Source: Nocardia fluminea
GTDB lineage: Bacteria; Actinomycetota; Actinomycetes; Mycobacteriales; Mycobacteriaceae
Direction: 5' to 3'
DNA length: 64,000 bases
Assembly: GCF_002846365.1 (NCBI RefSeq)
Contig: NZ_PJMW01000002.1
Location: forward strand, 5,518,001 to 5,582,000
Position numbers and translations under genes: made by a program. The notes beneath the pieces are model-generated. The model was not told where the DNA came from. It worked only from the letters and a program-made list of their open reading frames with translations, and ran no database searches. Below, piece by piece: positions 42,580 to 51,695 of this stretch. Every line of letters begins with the position of its first letter. Positions within the stretch are counted from its first letter, which is position 1.

Positions 42580-44286
42580 TCACGACCGCAGGCGCGCCTC
42601 TGCCAGCTCGCGCAGGTCGCTGGACTTGATCTTGGCGCTCCCGGTGAGCGCGATGTCCGCGTCGTCGAAGAACAGCACGTGCCTGGGCACCTTGTAGCTG
42701 GCGAGCCGATCCCGCAGGAAACCACGGATCTCCTCGGCGAGCGGACTCGCGCCGTCATGGGGCACGATGCACGCGACGACGACCTCACCGAGCGTCGGAT
42801 GAGCGACGCCGACGGTGCGGGTGACCTTCACCCCGGGATGGTCGTTCAGGGCGGCGTCGACCTCGAGCGGCGAGACGTTGGCCCCGCCGGTCTTGATGAT
42901 GTCGGTGAGCCTGCCCTCCCAGTACAGCCGGCCGATCTCGTCGAGGTAGCCGCCGTCGCCGGTGTGGAAGTACCCGTCGGCGTCGAAGGTCTCCTCGCGG
43001 CGGACGCCGAGATAGCCGAGCATCAGGGTGGCGCCCTTGACGCAGATCTCGCCGCGCGTGCCGCGTGCCGTCAGGGTCCCGGTGAGCGCGTCGACGATCT
43101 TGATCGTCATGCCGGGCAGCGCGATACCGCTGCTGCCCGCATGGACCTCGGTCGGCGTATCGGCCGGGAAACAGGTGGCGATGGTGAAGGTTTCGGTGCA
43201 CCCGTAGGCGCGACCGGGTTCGAACCACTTCGTCGACACCGTGGGGTGTCGGGCGATCGGGGTGTGGAAGTCGACGAACCGCATCGCGCTCAGATCGACG
43301 GTGTCCCAGTTGGGCGCGCCCTCGAGTTGGGCCCACTGGTGCGGCCAGGCGACCGGGAAGTTCACCCGTCGCGCGGCCATCAGCTCGAGCGCCTCGGCGG
43401 CCTCGAAGGTCGGTTGCAGGACGAGGGCGCCGCCGGCGGCGAGCGTCGAGCCGAGCGCCTGCGCGAAATTGCCGGACCAGAAGAAGCCGTTGGCGGCCCA
43501 GCACCGCACGTCGTCGGCGGGTCCGAAGCCGAAAAGGCGCTGGAAACGCCACATCTGGATCGTCACCCCCGCATGGGCGCTGAGGATGCCCTTCGGGGTG
43601 CTCGTCGAGCCCGAGGAGAAGAACAGCACCGCGGTGTCGCTGGGCCGCACCGCCGCGGCGGTGGCCTCGACCAGTTCGCGAGCGGTGCCACGACCACGGT
43701 CGAGAAACGCGTCCCACGTGTCGATCGCGGTGCCCGCCGCCGCCTCGCCGATCATGGCGAGTCCGCGCAGGAAGGGGTATTCCGCCGAATGCAGGGCGCC
43801 CGGTGTCGCGACGGCGATCTCCGGTTCGAGCGCGGTCAGCACCGCCGCGAAGTCCTTGTCGGCCACGGTGCGCTCGAACAGCAACACCGAGACGCTGGAC
43901 TCGCGCAGCAGGAAGTCCAGCTCGGCGCGCGTCGAGAAAGTGCTCAGGGCGACGGCGACGCCGCCCGCGAGCGCGGTGCCGAACACCGCGGCGATCCACT
44001 CGGGACGGTTTGTCATCAGGACACCGACCCGGCCGTCCTTGCCCAGACCGCAGGCCCGCAGCGCCATGGCCACCTCGACGGCCCGCTCCCACAGATCGCT
44101 GTAGGTCCAGCGGATGTCGCCGTCGGCGGTCCGCGCGAGCACCGCCTCGCGCTCGCCGTAACGCTGGGTCACCTCGCGCAGGAAGCCGGGCAGGGTGAGC
44201 GGTCCGAGCCCCGGTTCGGTGCTCAGGTCGGGACCCCTGATGAGCGAAACAGCTTGTGCGGATACGGTGTCGGACTCCACGCCCAT
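42580..44286 (-). CDS. Acyl-CoA synthetase (AMP-binding)
   Basis: A 568-residue AMP-forming ligase. The P-loop is FFSSGSTSTPKGILSAH, followed by YGCTETFTI and FHTGDGGYLDEIGRLYWEGRLTDIIKTGGANVS (in parts YFHTGDGG and GRLTDIIKTGGANVS), and the catalytic Lys in ALTGSAKIKSSDL. It is larger than the other three ligases because of an N-terminal region of about 30 residues. ATG 44286 follows AGAGG at good spacing; ATG 44289 is equally possible, and a longer frame lies upstream within the MaoC gene. Last gene of the minus-strand group that starts at 48930. Confidence 0.9.
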   Translation of the reverse strand: MGVESDTVSAQAVSLIRGPDLSTEPGLGPLTLPGFLREVTQRYGEREAVLARTADGDIRWTYSDLWERAVEVAMALRACGLGKDGRVGVLMTNRPEWIAAVFGTALAGGVAVALSTFSTRAELDFLLRESSVSVLLFERTVADKDFAAVLTALEPEIAVATPGALHSAEYPFLRGLAMIGEAAAGTAIDTWDAFLDRGRGTARELVEATAAAVRPSDTAVLFFSSGSTSTPKGILSAHAGVTIQMWRFQRLFGFGPADDVRCWAANGFFWSGNFAQALGSTLAAGGALVLQPTFEAAEALELMAARRVNFPVAWPHQWAQLEGAPNWDTVDLSAMRFVDFHTPIARHPTVSTKWFEPGRAYGCTETFTIATCFPADTPTEVHAGSSGIALPGMTIKIVDALTGTLTARGTRGEICVKGATLMLGYLGVRREETFDADGYFHTGDGGYLDEIGRLYWEGRLTDIIKTGGANVSPLEVDAALNDHPGVKVTRTVGVAHPTLGEVVVACIVPHDGASPLAEEIRGFLRDRLASYKVPRHVLFFDDADIALTGSAKIKSSDLRELAEARLRS

Positions 44287-44318
44287 CATCGGCCTCTCTG
44301 CGGATCGTCTCGGCGCCG

Positions 44319-45515
44319 TCAGAACGGCAGCTCGACCTCGGCGGTGCAGTCCACCAGCACCCCGGAGTCCTGATTGGTGAGGCGCAACTTGATCTGGACG
44401 ATCGGAACGCCCCACGCCGACTCCGCGTCCTTACCGATCACCTCGGCGTCGAAGTAGGTCACATCGCCTTCGAAGGCGGGCAGGCGGAAGTTGGCCTTGG
44501 AATGACGAACCATGCCGTCGTAGCCGGCCCAGTAGGCGAGGTAGTCGGTGCACCAGGCGCCCATGGTGGCGCCGTAGCCGTAGGCGCGCGCCATCCCGAC
44601 CTCGCCGGCCTTGTCCGCGTCGATATGGCCGCGCGAGGGTCCGACGTAGAGGCCGTCGCGCTTGCGCGGATCGATCTTGGCTCCCTCCTCGTCGAAGGCG
44701 AAACCCTCCACCCAGCCCGGATCCTGATACACCCAGGGGTCGGCGATGCCGGGCGGGGCGACCCAGCCGAAGGTGCCCCAGATGTTGAACAGGAACGCCC
44801 GGTACTCGGTGGTGAAACTGGCGACCGTGTGCGGTCCGATCACCCTGCGCGGCAGGGTGTCTCCGACCTTCACCTCGTCGAAACGCGGGGAGACGCCGTG
44901 TCGATTCGACATCAACCAGTCAGTACGCAGCGCGTCGACCGCGGCGAGTTCGGCCGGGGTCCAGCTCTTCACCGTGCCGAACTGGTTCTCGTAGAGTCCG
45001 CGCTCGGCGGCCTCGGCGGCGAGATAGCGGATCGCGGTGGACCGTTCGCGCGCCACCCGCACGCCGTGCTGATTGGTGTGGGTGGTGTCGCCGCGCGAGA
45101 ACATGGTCGGCCCGGCGAATTTCGTGTCGGCGACCTTGTAGTCGTGGAAGCGGCGCTGCTGGAACAGGGTGTCGCCGGGCCGTACCGGGCAGCCGTAGAA
45201 CCACCATTCCTCGCCACCGAAGATCAGGTGACTGCCGGGAATGTGGCCCACGCACGCGGGCGCCGCGCCGTGCCCGTAGTCGAGGGCGACGGCGATCGAC
45301 TGCGGTGCCACGAGTCCGCCGAAGCGGGACTCACGGGCGAATTCGTGGTCCCAGTGCACCGGATTGGGGTAGTCCATCGCCATCACCCAGCGACGAATGT
45401 CGGAGGTACTGCACGGATCCCACAGTTGGCCGCCGCCGATCGGCTGGCCGACCCGGTGGTCGACGTCGGACAGGTCGAGTTCGGTGATCGCGGGTCGGTC
45501 CGGCTTTGTGCTCAC
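44319..45515 (-). CDS. Two-domain MaoC-like hydratase/dehydratase
   Basis: A 398-residue protein with two hotdog-like halves, as in bacterial MaoC_N/MaoC dehydratases. The first half has the R-hydratase signature MAMDYPNPVHWDHEFARESRFGGLVAPQ (DYPNPVHWD and FGGLVAP), where Asp and His are the likely catalytic pair. Such enzymes hydrate 2-enoyl-CoA to the (R)-3-hydroxyacyl-CoA. GTG 45515 with AGGAG upstream is the start; the longer frame upstream is spurious. It lies between the AcuI-type reductase (13-base gap) and the ligase, and is probably co-transcribed with them. Confidence 0.85.
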   Translation of the reverse strand: MSTKPDRPAITELDLSDVDHRVGQPIGGGQLWDPCSTSDIRRWVMAMDYPNPVHWDHEFARESRFGGLVAPQSIAVALDYGHGAAPACVGHIPGSHLIFGGEEWWFYGCPVRPGDTLFQQRRFHDYKVADTKFAGPTMFSRGDTTHTNQHGVRVARERSTAIRYLAAEAAERGLYENQFGTVKSWTPAELAAVDALRTDWLMSNRHGVSPRFDEVKVGDTLPRRVIGPHTVASFTTEYRAFLFNIWGTFGWVAPPGIADPWVYQDPGWVEGFAFDEEGAKIDPRKRDGLYVGPSRGHIDADKAGEVGMARAYGYGATMGAWCTDYLAYWAGYDGMVRHSKANFRLPAFEGDVTYFDAEVIGKDAESAWGVPIVQIKLRLTNQDSGVLVDCTAEVELPF

Positions 45516-45528
45516 AACTGCTCCTGAA

Positions 45529-46512
45529 CTATCGGTTGACATCGACGACGATGCGACCACGCACCGTGCCCGCGATGAGCCGTTCGGCGGCGGCGATCGT
45601 GTCGGCCAGCGCGATCTCCTCGACGATCGCCTCGATGGCGTCGGCGGCGAGGTCGCGGGAGAGCCGGGACCAGGCGGCGTCACGTCGCGACCGCGGCGCC
45701 ATGACACTGTCGATGCCGTACAGGGTGACCCCGCGCAGAATGAACGGCGCGACCGAGGACGGGAAGTCCATGCCCTGCGCCAGCCCGCACGCGGCGACGG
45801 CGCCGCCGTAGCGGGTCTGGGCGCAGGCATTGGCCAGGGTGTGACTCCCGACCGAGTCGACGACGCCCGCCCAGCGTTCCTTCTGTAGGGGTTTGCCGCC
45901 CTCGGCCAGTTCGGCACGGTCGAGCACCGTGGCCGCGCCGAGGTGACGCAGATAATCGGCCTCGGCGGTCTTTCCGGTCGCGGCGGCCACGGTGAAGCCC
46001 GCCGCGGCGAGCAAGGCGATCGCGATGCCGCCGACCCCGCCGGTCGCGCCGGTGACCAGGACTTCGCCCTGCTCTGGTCGCACGCCGTGGTCGAGCAGCG
46101 CGCTCACGCACAGACTCGCGGTGTAGCCCGCGGTGCCGATCACCATCGCCTGGCGGGCGGTGAACGCGGCGGGCAGCGGGACGAGCCAGTCGCCGTCGAG
46201 GCGGGCGCGCTGGGCGAGGCCGCCCCAGTGGGTCTCCCCGACGCCCCAGCCGTTGAGCACCACGCGGTCGCCCTTGGTCCAATCCGGGTGCGCGCTGTCG
46301 GTGACGATGCCGGCGAGGTCGATGCCGGGCACCATCGGAAAGCTGCGCACCACGGGGGATGTGCCGGTGATCGCCAGTGCGTCTTTGTAGTTCAGCGTCG
46401 AGTACTCGACCTCGATGTCGACGGTGCCGTCCGGGAGCGCGGACTCGGCCACGCTCGTCAGCGCGACTCTTCGTCCCGCATCGTCTTTTTCGATCAGCAC
46501 CGCGGAGAACAT
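45529..46512 (-). CDS. acuI: AcuI-type NADPH-dependent acrylyl-CoA/quinone oxidoreductase
   Basis: A 327-residue MDR-family protein of the YhdH/AcuI group, which reduces acrylyl-CoA or other enoyl-CoA or enone substrates with NADPH. The sequence has [28 protein letters not shown], the nucleotide motif GATGGVGG and [29 protein letters not shown] characteristic of the family. The ATG at 46512 has GAGGG at good spacing and fits the family length; ATG 46533 and GTG 46542 lack one. A GntR-type element lies directly upstream, so the AcuI-MaoC-ligase group may be a separately controlled operon. Confidence 0.87.
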   Translation of the reverse strand: MFSAVLIEKDDAGRRVALTSVAESALPDGTVDIEVEYSTLNYKDALAITGTSPVVRSFPMVPGIDLAGIVTDSAHPDWTKGDRVVLNGWGVGETHWGGLAQRARLDGDWLVPLPAAFTARQAMVIGTAGYTASLCVSALLDHGVRPEQGEVLVTGATGGVGGIAIALLAAAGFTVAAATGKTAEADYLRHLGAATVLDRAELAEGGKPLQKERWAGVVDSVGSHTLANACAQTRYGGAVAACGLAQGMDFPSSVAPFILRGVTLYGIDSVMAPRSRRDAAWSRLSRDLAADAIEAIVEEIALADTIAAAERLIAGTVRGRIVVDVNR

Positions 46513-46551
46513 CGCCGCCCTCGTGTCGTCCATGGCGAGCACATTACGTCA

Positions 46552-46576
46552 ATCCTATTAAGGATAGCAATGCTTG
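46552..46576. promoter_or_regulatory. GntR-type operator before the AcuI operon
   Basis: Minus-strand copy CAAGCATTGCTATCCTT (46576 down to 46560, one mismatch from the 37.36-kb copy) running into a palindrome ATCCTA-TT-AAGGAT at 46552-46565. It lies between the SDR stop and the AcuI start, 40 bases before the latter, so it should control the AcuI-MaoC-ligase genes. Confidence 0.75.
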
Positions 46577-46589
46577 CCTGTTCAACGGA

Positions 46590-47375
46590 TCATCGTGCGG
46601 TCCAGCCGCCATCGACCACGATCGTCTGGCCGGTGACGTAGCTGCCCGCGTCGCTCGCCAGCCAGGCGACGGCCCCGACGATGTCCTCGGCGGTGCCCTC
46701 CTTCGGCAGGGGAGTGTTGCGCCGCAGATACGCCGCGGCGCGCTCGCTCTCGTAGAGCGGCCCGGTGATCTCGCTGCGAAAGAAGCCCGGCGCCACCGTG
46801 TTCACCCGGATCGAATGCCGCGCCCACTGCACCGCGAGCTCGGCGGCGAGCCCGGACAATCCGGCCTTGCTCGCGGCGTAGGACGCCTGCGGGATACCGG
46901 GGATGCCGACCCGGCCGCTGATCGAGGAGATGTTGACGATCGTGCCCCGGCCGAGCGTGCGCATATGCGGAAAGACCTGCTGCGACAGCCGCAACGGCGC
47001 GACGAGGTTGAGGTCCATGGTCCGGCGGATGGCGTCGACAGGCTCGTCCTCGGCGCGTTCGGTGGTGAACATCGTGCCCGCGGCGTTGATCAGGATCTCC
47101 GGTGGACCCAGTTCGGCGACGACCGCGGGGACGATCGCCTCCAGTCCGTCGACACCGTCGAGCTCGGACAGATCGCACGCGACGGCGAATCCGTCGATCC
47201 GCCCGGCGATTTCGGTCAACCGGTCCCGGCGCCGGGCCACCACCGCCACCCGGGCGCCGAGGGCGGCCAGCGCCGATGCCACCGCGGCGCCGAGTCCCGA
47301 CGACGCGCCGGTCACTATCGCCACACGGCCGTCGAGGTCGAAAAGTTCTGCGGGCGTGGCGCGATCGGGTGTCAT
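46590..47375 (-). CDS. Short-chain dehydrogenase/reductase
   Basis: A 261-residue SDR with TGASSGLGAAVASALAALGARVAVVARR (in parts TGASSGLGAAV and GARVAVVARR), NAAGTMF, SSISGRVGIPGIPQASYAASK containing Ser and the Tyr-x3-Lys pair, and GQTIVVDGGWTAR at the end. Arg-Arg after the second strand suggests NADP. It follows the ligase at 47386-48930 with a 10-base gap. Its role is probably oxidation of a 3-hydroxyacyl-CoA or reduction of a ketone in the ligase's pathway. Confidence 0.87.
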   Translation of the reverse strand: MTPDRATPAELFDLDGRVAIVTGASSGLGAAVASALAALGARVAVVARRRDRLTEIAGRIDGFAVACDLSELDGVDGLEAIVPAVVAELGPPEILINAAGTMFTTERAEDEPVDAIRRTMDLNLVAPLRLSQQVFPHMRTLGRGTIVNISSISGRVGIPGIPQASYAASKAGLSGLAAELAVQWARHSIRVNTVAPGFFRSEITGPLYESERAAAYLRRNTPLPKEGTAEDIVGAVAWLASDAGSYVTGQTIVVDGGWTAR

Positions 47376-47385
47376 GACGGTGTCC

Positions 47386-48930
47386 TCAGGCTTGCGTGGC
47401 GTGTGGTCGTCGGGCGGCGAGTGCGGGCAGTTTCATCCGCTCGACCTTGCCCATCGCGTTGACCGGCAGAGCGTCGACCACGGACCAGATCTCGGGCACC
47501 TTGTACGGCGAGAGCTCCCGTCGGCACAGTGCGGTGAGTTCCGCGACGTCGACCGCGGCACCGCCGCTCTCGACCACGGCGGCGACGCGGTGGCCGAGCC
47601 GGTCGTCGGCGATGCCGCAGACCGCGACCTTGGCGACTGCGGGGTGCGTGGCGATGACGCGTTCCACCTCGAGCGGATAGACGTTCGCCCCGCCCCGGAC
47701 GATGACGAGCTTCTTGCGGTCGAGCACGGTCAGCCAGCCGTCCGCGTCGACGGTCCCGATGTCACCGGTCGGGATCGGACCGGGTTCCGGTGCTCGGAGG
47801 CCCTCGGGTTCCCAGTAGCCCAGCATCGGTTGCCACCGGCCCGCCCACGGTCCGGTGGTGGTGCCGCTCAAGTGCAATTCGCCGAGCTCGCCCGCCGGGA
47901 GCATGTGGCCGTCGTCGTCGTAGGCCGCGACGGTGTACTGCGGCAATACCTGCCCGCAGGTGCCGGGACGCGGTGCGGTTCGCGGCGGGTCGATGGAGAC
48001 GACGGTCGGCGCCTCGGTTAGGCCGTAGGTGACGCGGGGGAGGAGCCCGTGCGCCGCGCGGAACGCCTGGCGCAGCGATTCCGGGGTGTCGCCGCCGCCG
48101 CTCCACACCTCGGTGAGCGAGCTGAGATCGAGGTCGGGGCGACGGGCGAGATCGTAGAGCTGAGCGGGCGCGCCGTTCCACACGGTGATCCGCCGTGCGG
48201 CGATCCATTCGGCGACGCCGTCGACGTCACGGCGGTTCATCACGACAGCGCAGCCGCCCGCCTGTGCGGTGAGCAGCGTGGACAGGACCATGAGATTGAG
48301 AATGGTGAGCGGAAAGCTGTCGCCCTTACGCAGTTCGGGACCCCAGCCTCGGGTGGCGACGAGAGCGGCGCCGGGCAGGAGCAGGTTGCGCTGGCTGTGC
48401 ACCACGGCCTTGGGCTGTCCCGACGTGCCGCTGGTGAAGGCGATCGCGGCAGGCGCGTCGACCTCGGTCTCGACGGGCGGTGCCACCGCGCCGGTGGTCA
48501 TCAGCTCCGCCCACCGGCCGGAATCGACGCACGCGGACGAAGTCACCCGGCACTGTGCGCCGGCGAGCACGACCATCGGAGCGCAGAGGTCGTCGAGGTA
48601 CCGCTGCTCGCTCGTCGTGAGTGCCTCGCCGATCCCCGCCCAGATAGCGCCGATTCGCTGCGCGCCGTGAAACGCCGCGACGATGTCGAGGTCGTTGGGC
48701 AGGCAGGCGGCGACCCGGTCGCCGGGCCGCACACCGAGCGACCACAGTGCCCCCGCCGCCCGCTCGGCTCGATCGTCGAGTTCGGCATAGGTCCAGATGC
48801 CGGAGACCGCTTCCACCGCCGCGGCGTCGGGGCGGCTGCGGAGCGCTGCGTCGAGTACCGCGGCGATGGTCCCGGTCGTGCGCCGCGGCCGGTGGGAGCT
48901 CGGTGGGTCATGGCTGTCGATGTCGTCCAC
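47386..48930 (-). CDS. Acyl-CoA synthetase (AMP-binding)
   Basis: A 514-residue AMP-forming ligase. The P-loop is AFTSGTSGQPKAVVHSQ, then YGLTEAPTV, then VDADGWLTVLDRKKLVIVRGGANVYP, with the C-terminal Lys in PVNAMGKVERMKL. The GTG at 48930 follows GAGGAA at good spacing; a longer frame is possible but would cover the operator. First gene of the minus group with the SDR, divergent from the CaiB operon; the promoter interval contains a GntR-like palindrome at 48946-48959. Confidence 0.9.
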   Translation of the reverse strand: MDDIDSHDPPSSHRPRRTTGTIAAVLDAALRSRPDAAAVEAVSGIWTYAELDDRAERAAGALWSLGVRPGDRVAACLPNDLDIVAAFHGAQRIGAIWAGIGEALTTSEQRYLDDLCAPMVVLAGAQCRVTSSACVDSGRWAELMTTGAVAPPVETEVDAPAAIAFTSGTSGQPKAVVHSQRNLLLPGAALVATRGWGPELRKGDSFPLTILNLMVLSTLLTAQAGGCAVVMNRRDVDGVAEWIAARRITVWNGAPAQLYDLARRPDLDLSSLTEVWSGGGDTPESLRQAFRAAHGLLPRVTYGLTEAPTVVSIDPPRTAPRPGTCGQVLPQYTVAAYDDDGHMLPAGELGELHLSGTTTGPWAGRWQPMLGYWEPEGLRAPEPGPIPTGDIGTVDADGWLTVLDRKKLVIVRGGANVYPLEVERVIATHPAVAKVAVCGIADDRLGHRVAAVVESGGAAVDVAELTALCRRELSPYKVPEIWSVVDALPVNAMGKVERMKLPALAARRPHATQA

Positions 48931-48945
48931 AATTCTTTCCTCGCT

Positions 48946-48959
48946 ATTCTTATAATGAT
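48946..48959. promoter_or_regulatory. Weak GntR-type operator, divergent promoter
   Basis: ATTCTTATAATGAT, two mismatches from the ATCCTTATAAGGAT palindrome, preceded by GCT as in the other copies. It is 15 bases upstream of the ligase start and 134 before the divergent CaiB start. The upstream CAAG half of the extended element is not preserved, so this is the weakest of the four GntR positions. Confidence 0.5.
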
Positions 48960-49093
48960 TCATACTATAGGCTCGGACTCGCTGTCCCGGAGTGCGCGCG
49001 AGCTCCTGGAGACAGCTCCCGCCGATGCCGAATCCTCCCGGTCGCCACTGTCTCTCGGCTGCCGGTTCCCTGTGACGGAGGAGAGGTCGAGCC

Positions 49094-50284
49094 GTGATGG
49101 CACCTCGAACAACGACACGCTCTGGACCACTGTCCGAGCTGCGTGTCCTCGATCTGACCGCGATGGTGATGGGTCCCTACTGCACCCAGATCATGGCCGA
49201 CATGGGCGCGGACGTGGTCAAGATCGAACCCCCCGCCGGGGACAACACCCGCTACATCTCGGTCGGCCCCGACCCGGCGATGGGCGGGGTGTTCGTCAAT
49301 GTGAACCGGGGCAAACGCAGCGTGGTCCTGGATCTGCGCTCGGAGTCGGGCAAGCAGGCGCTGCGCGCGCTGATCGCCGGCGCCGACGTGTTCGTCCATT
49401 CGATGCGCGCCACGGCGATCGCCGGACTCGGCTTCGACTACGCCGCGGTGTCGGCGATCAATCCGTCGATCGTCTACACCAATTGCTACGGGTACGGCCA
49501 CCGCGGCCCCTACGCGAACTTCACCGCCTACGACGACACCATCCAGGCCGAGAGCGGCCTGCTCTCCGCGCAGGAGCAGCTGACCGGAACGGCGAGCTAC
49601 GTCGGCACCATCCTGGCGGACAAGGTGGCCGGGTTGACGGCGCTGTACGCCACCACCATGGCGCTGTTCCATCGGGAACGGACCGGGGAGGGCCAGGAGG
49701 TCGAAGTCGCCATGTTCGAGACCATGGCGGCGTTCATGCTGGTGGAACACGCCAACGGCGCGCTGTTCAGCCCACCGCTCGGCCCCGCCGTCTACCCCCG
49801 CGCTGTCACGCCCAATCGCAAGCCCTACCGAACCAGCGACGGCGGCTACGTCTGCGCGCTGGTCTACAACGACAAGCAGTGGTCGGCGTTCGTCGACGCC
49901 GTCCAGCCGCCGTGGGCCGGACCGCATTTCGCCACCCTCGCCCAGCGCGCGGCCCTGATCGACACCGTCTACGGCCTGCTGAGCGAGACGTTCGCCGAGC
50001 GCACGACGCAGGAATGGCTCGATCTGCTGCACGCACTGGACATCCCGGCCGCCCCGATCCGCACCCTCGACGAACTCTTCGACGACCCGCACCTGAACGC
50101 GGCCGGATTCTTCGAGACGGTCCAGACCGAGTACGGCGCGGTCCGCTTTCCCGGCCCGCCGACCTGGTTCTCTCGCACACCCGGCCGGATCGCTGCAGGC
50201 GCGCCCGGACTCGGCGCCCACACCACCGAAGTACTCGACGAGATACAGCCCCATCATTCGACCGAAGAATCGGAGAAGCAATGA
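49094..50284 (+). CDS. Class III CoA-transferase (CaiB/BaiF family)
   Basis: A 396-residue CoA-transferase with the complete CaiB plan: LRVLDLTAMVMGPYCTQIMADMGADVVKIEPP at the N-terminus (in parts LDLTAMVMGPYCTQIMADMG and ADVVKIEPP), catalytic Asp in ILADKVAGLTALYA, and FAERTTQEWLDLLHALDIPAAPIRTLDELFDDPHL in the small domain. The acid substrate is unknown. GTG 49094 has GGAGGAGAGG at suitable spacing; the adjacent ATG 49097 is the alternative. Its stop overlaps the start of the CitE-like remnant. Confidence 0.9.
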   Translation: MMAPRTTTRSGPLSELRVLDLTAMVMGPYCTQIMADMGADVVKIEPPAGDNTRYISVGPDPAMGGVFVNVNRGKRSVVLDLRSESGKQALRALIAGADVFVHSMRATAIAGLGFDYAAVSAINPSIVYTNCYGYGHRGPYANFTAYDDTIQAESGLLSAQEQLTGTASYVGTILADKVAGLTALYATTMALFHRERTGEGQEVEVAMFETMAAFMLVEHANGALFSPPLGPAVYPRAVTPNRKPYRTSDGGYVCALVYNDKQWSAFVDAVQPPWAGPHFATLAQRAALIDTVYGLLSETFAERTTQEWLDLLHALDIPAAPIRTLDELFDDPHLNAAGFFETVQTEYGAVRFPGPPTWFSRTPGRIAAGAPGLGAHTTEVLDEIQPHHSTEESEKQ

Positions 50285-50427
50285 TCAGTATCGGAGCAGC
50301 CTTTCGCACGCGTTCCTGGCTCTTCGCGCCGGGCGGCACCACCGCCCTCGGTCATCGCGGCGCCATGCTCGATCGTCCGCACCCGGCCCGCGCGCAGGCG
50401 CTGCCCGCGTCGGGCGGACGCGCGTGA
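50281..50427 (+). pseudogene. CitE/HpcH-type lyase remnant, 48 codons
   Basis: A short frame between the CaiB and CoA-transferase genes: ATGA overlap with the CaiB stop and GTGA overlap with the next start. Its first residues, GAAFRTRSWLFAPGG, match the N-terminal strand of CitE-type CoA-ester lyases (RSWLFVPGD), but after this the 48-residue product has none of the expected residues such as LDLEDAV and ends abruptly. Most likely the remains of a CitE-like gene after internal deletion, kept as a translational bridge; a true small protein is the alternative. Confidence 0.6.
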
Positions 50428-51695
50428 GTGTCCGCGCCGAGGTGAGCGCTCCGGATCTGGGTCGATACCTGCGCCACGGCGACCGCATCGTCATCGGCCA
50501 GGCGTGTGGCGAGCCGACCACGCTGGTCGAGGCGTTGATCGCGGGTGGCCGCGAGATCGGCGGGCTCTCGGCGTTCATCGCCACCAGCTTCTCGGGACTG
50601 TTCACCCCCGAGACGGCCGACAGCTTCGCCCTGTCGAGCATGGGAGCAATCGGCACGTTGCGGTCGATGACCAAGGCGCACAAGCTGACCGTGATCCCGT
50701 GCCATGTGGGCCGGGTCGCGCCGATGATCGAGGCGGGCGCGATCGGGTGCGACATCGCCTTCGTCCAGGTGAGCCCGGCCGACGCGCACGGCGACCACAG
50801 CCTCGGGCTGATCAGCGACTACGTCCGGGCCGCGGTGACGAAGGCGCGGGTCGTGATCGCCGAGGTGAACGAGCGGGTGCCCTTTACCCACGGCGCGCTG
50901 CTCGCGAGCTCCGACATCGACTGTGCCGTCAGGGTTTCGCGGGCGCCGGTCACCGTCGCGCCGACTGCCGCCGACCCGATCGACGACGCCATCGCGGGAC
51001 ACGCCGCGCCCTACATCGGCGACAACACCGTCCTGCAGGTCGGTGTCGGCGCGGTGCCGGACGCGGTCCTGCGACTCCTGCACGATCGCACGGATCTCGG
51101 CGTGCACTCGGGCATGATCGGCGACGGCATCGTCGATCTCATCGAATCGGGCGCGATCACCAACGCGCGCAAGAGCATCGACCGAGGAGTGTCGATCACC
51201 GGCGCGCTGATCGGCACCGAACGGCTCTATTCCTTCGCCCACCGCAACCCGCTGATCGGCATGCGCGCCACCTCCTATACCCACGACGCCGCCGTGCTGT
51301 CGACGCTGGACAACCTGGTTTCGCTCAATTCGGCGCTCGAGGTCGATCTGACCGGGCAGGTGAACGCCGAACAGAGCGGATCGGCCTATCTCGGCGGCAC
51401 CGGTGGTCAAGTGGACTTCGTTCGCGCCGGCCTGCGCTCCCCGGGTGGGCACGCCGTGATCGCGTTGCCCGCCACCGCGAAAGGCGGCACGGTCAGCCGG
51501 ATCACCGCGCGGCTGTCCGGGCCGGTGACCACCGCGCGCAGCGAGGTGGACGTGATCGTGACCGAGTTCGGCGCGGCCGAACTCGCGGGCAGGTCGATGG
51601 CCGAGCGTGCGCGCCGACTCGTCGCCATCGCCCACCCCGACTTCCGGGCGGAGCTCGACCGGGCCGCCCACCTGATCCAGCAGCGAGGTTTCTGA
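50424..51695 (+). CDS. Acetyl-CoA hydrolase/4-hydroxybutyrate CoA-transferase-type enzyme
   Basis: A 423-residue class I CoA-transferase. Characteristic stretches are IPCHVGRVAPMIEAGAIGCDIAFVQVSPADAHG (in parts CDIAFVQVSPADAHG), GVGAVPDAVL, and NSALEVDLTGQVNAEQSGSAYLGGTGGQVDFVRAG, with the GGTGGQVDF sequence typical of the acetate/4-hydroxybutyrate group; the Glu in SALEVD is the probable catalytic residue. It could move CoA between acetate or another acid and a pathway acyl-CoA. GTG start at 50424 overlaps the remnant ORF, so expression may depend on its translation. A TGATG overlap joins it to the crotonase. Confidence 0.88.
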   Translation: MSVRAEVSAPDLGRYLRHGDRIVIGQACGEPTTLVEALIAGGREIGGLSAFIATSFSGLFTPETADSFALSSMGAIGTLRSMTKAHKLTVIPCHVGRVAPMIEAGAIGCDIAFVQVSPADAHGDHSLGLISDYVRAAVTKARVVIAEVNERVPFTHGALLASSDIDCAVRVSRAPVTVAPTAADPIDDAIAGHAAPYIGDNTVLQVGVGAVPDAVLRLLHDRTDLGVHSGMIGDGIVDLIESGAITNARKSIDRGVSITGALIGTERLYSFAHRNPLIGMRATSYTHDAAVLSTLDNLVSLNSALEVDLTGQVNAEQSGSAYLGGTGGQVDFVRAGLRSPGGHAVIALPATAKGGTVSRITARLSGPVTTARSEVDVIVTEFGAAELAGRSMAERARRLVAIAHPDFRAELDRAAHLIQQRGF

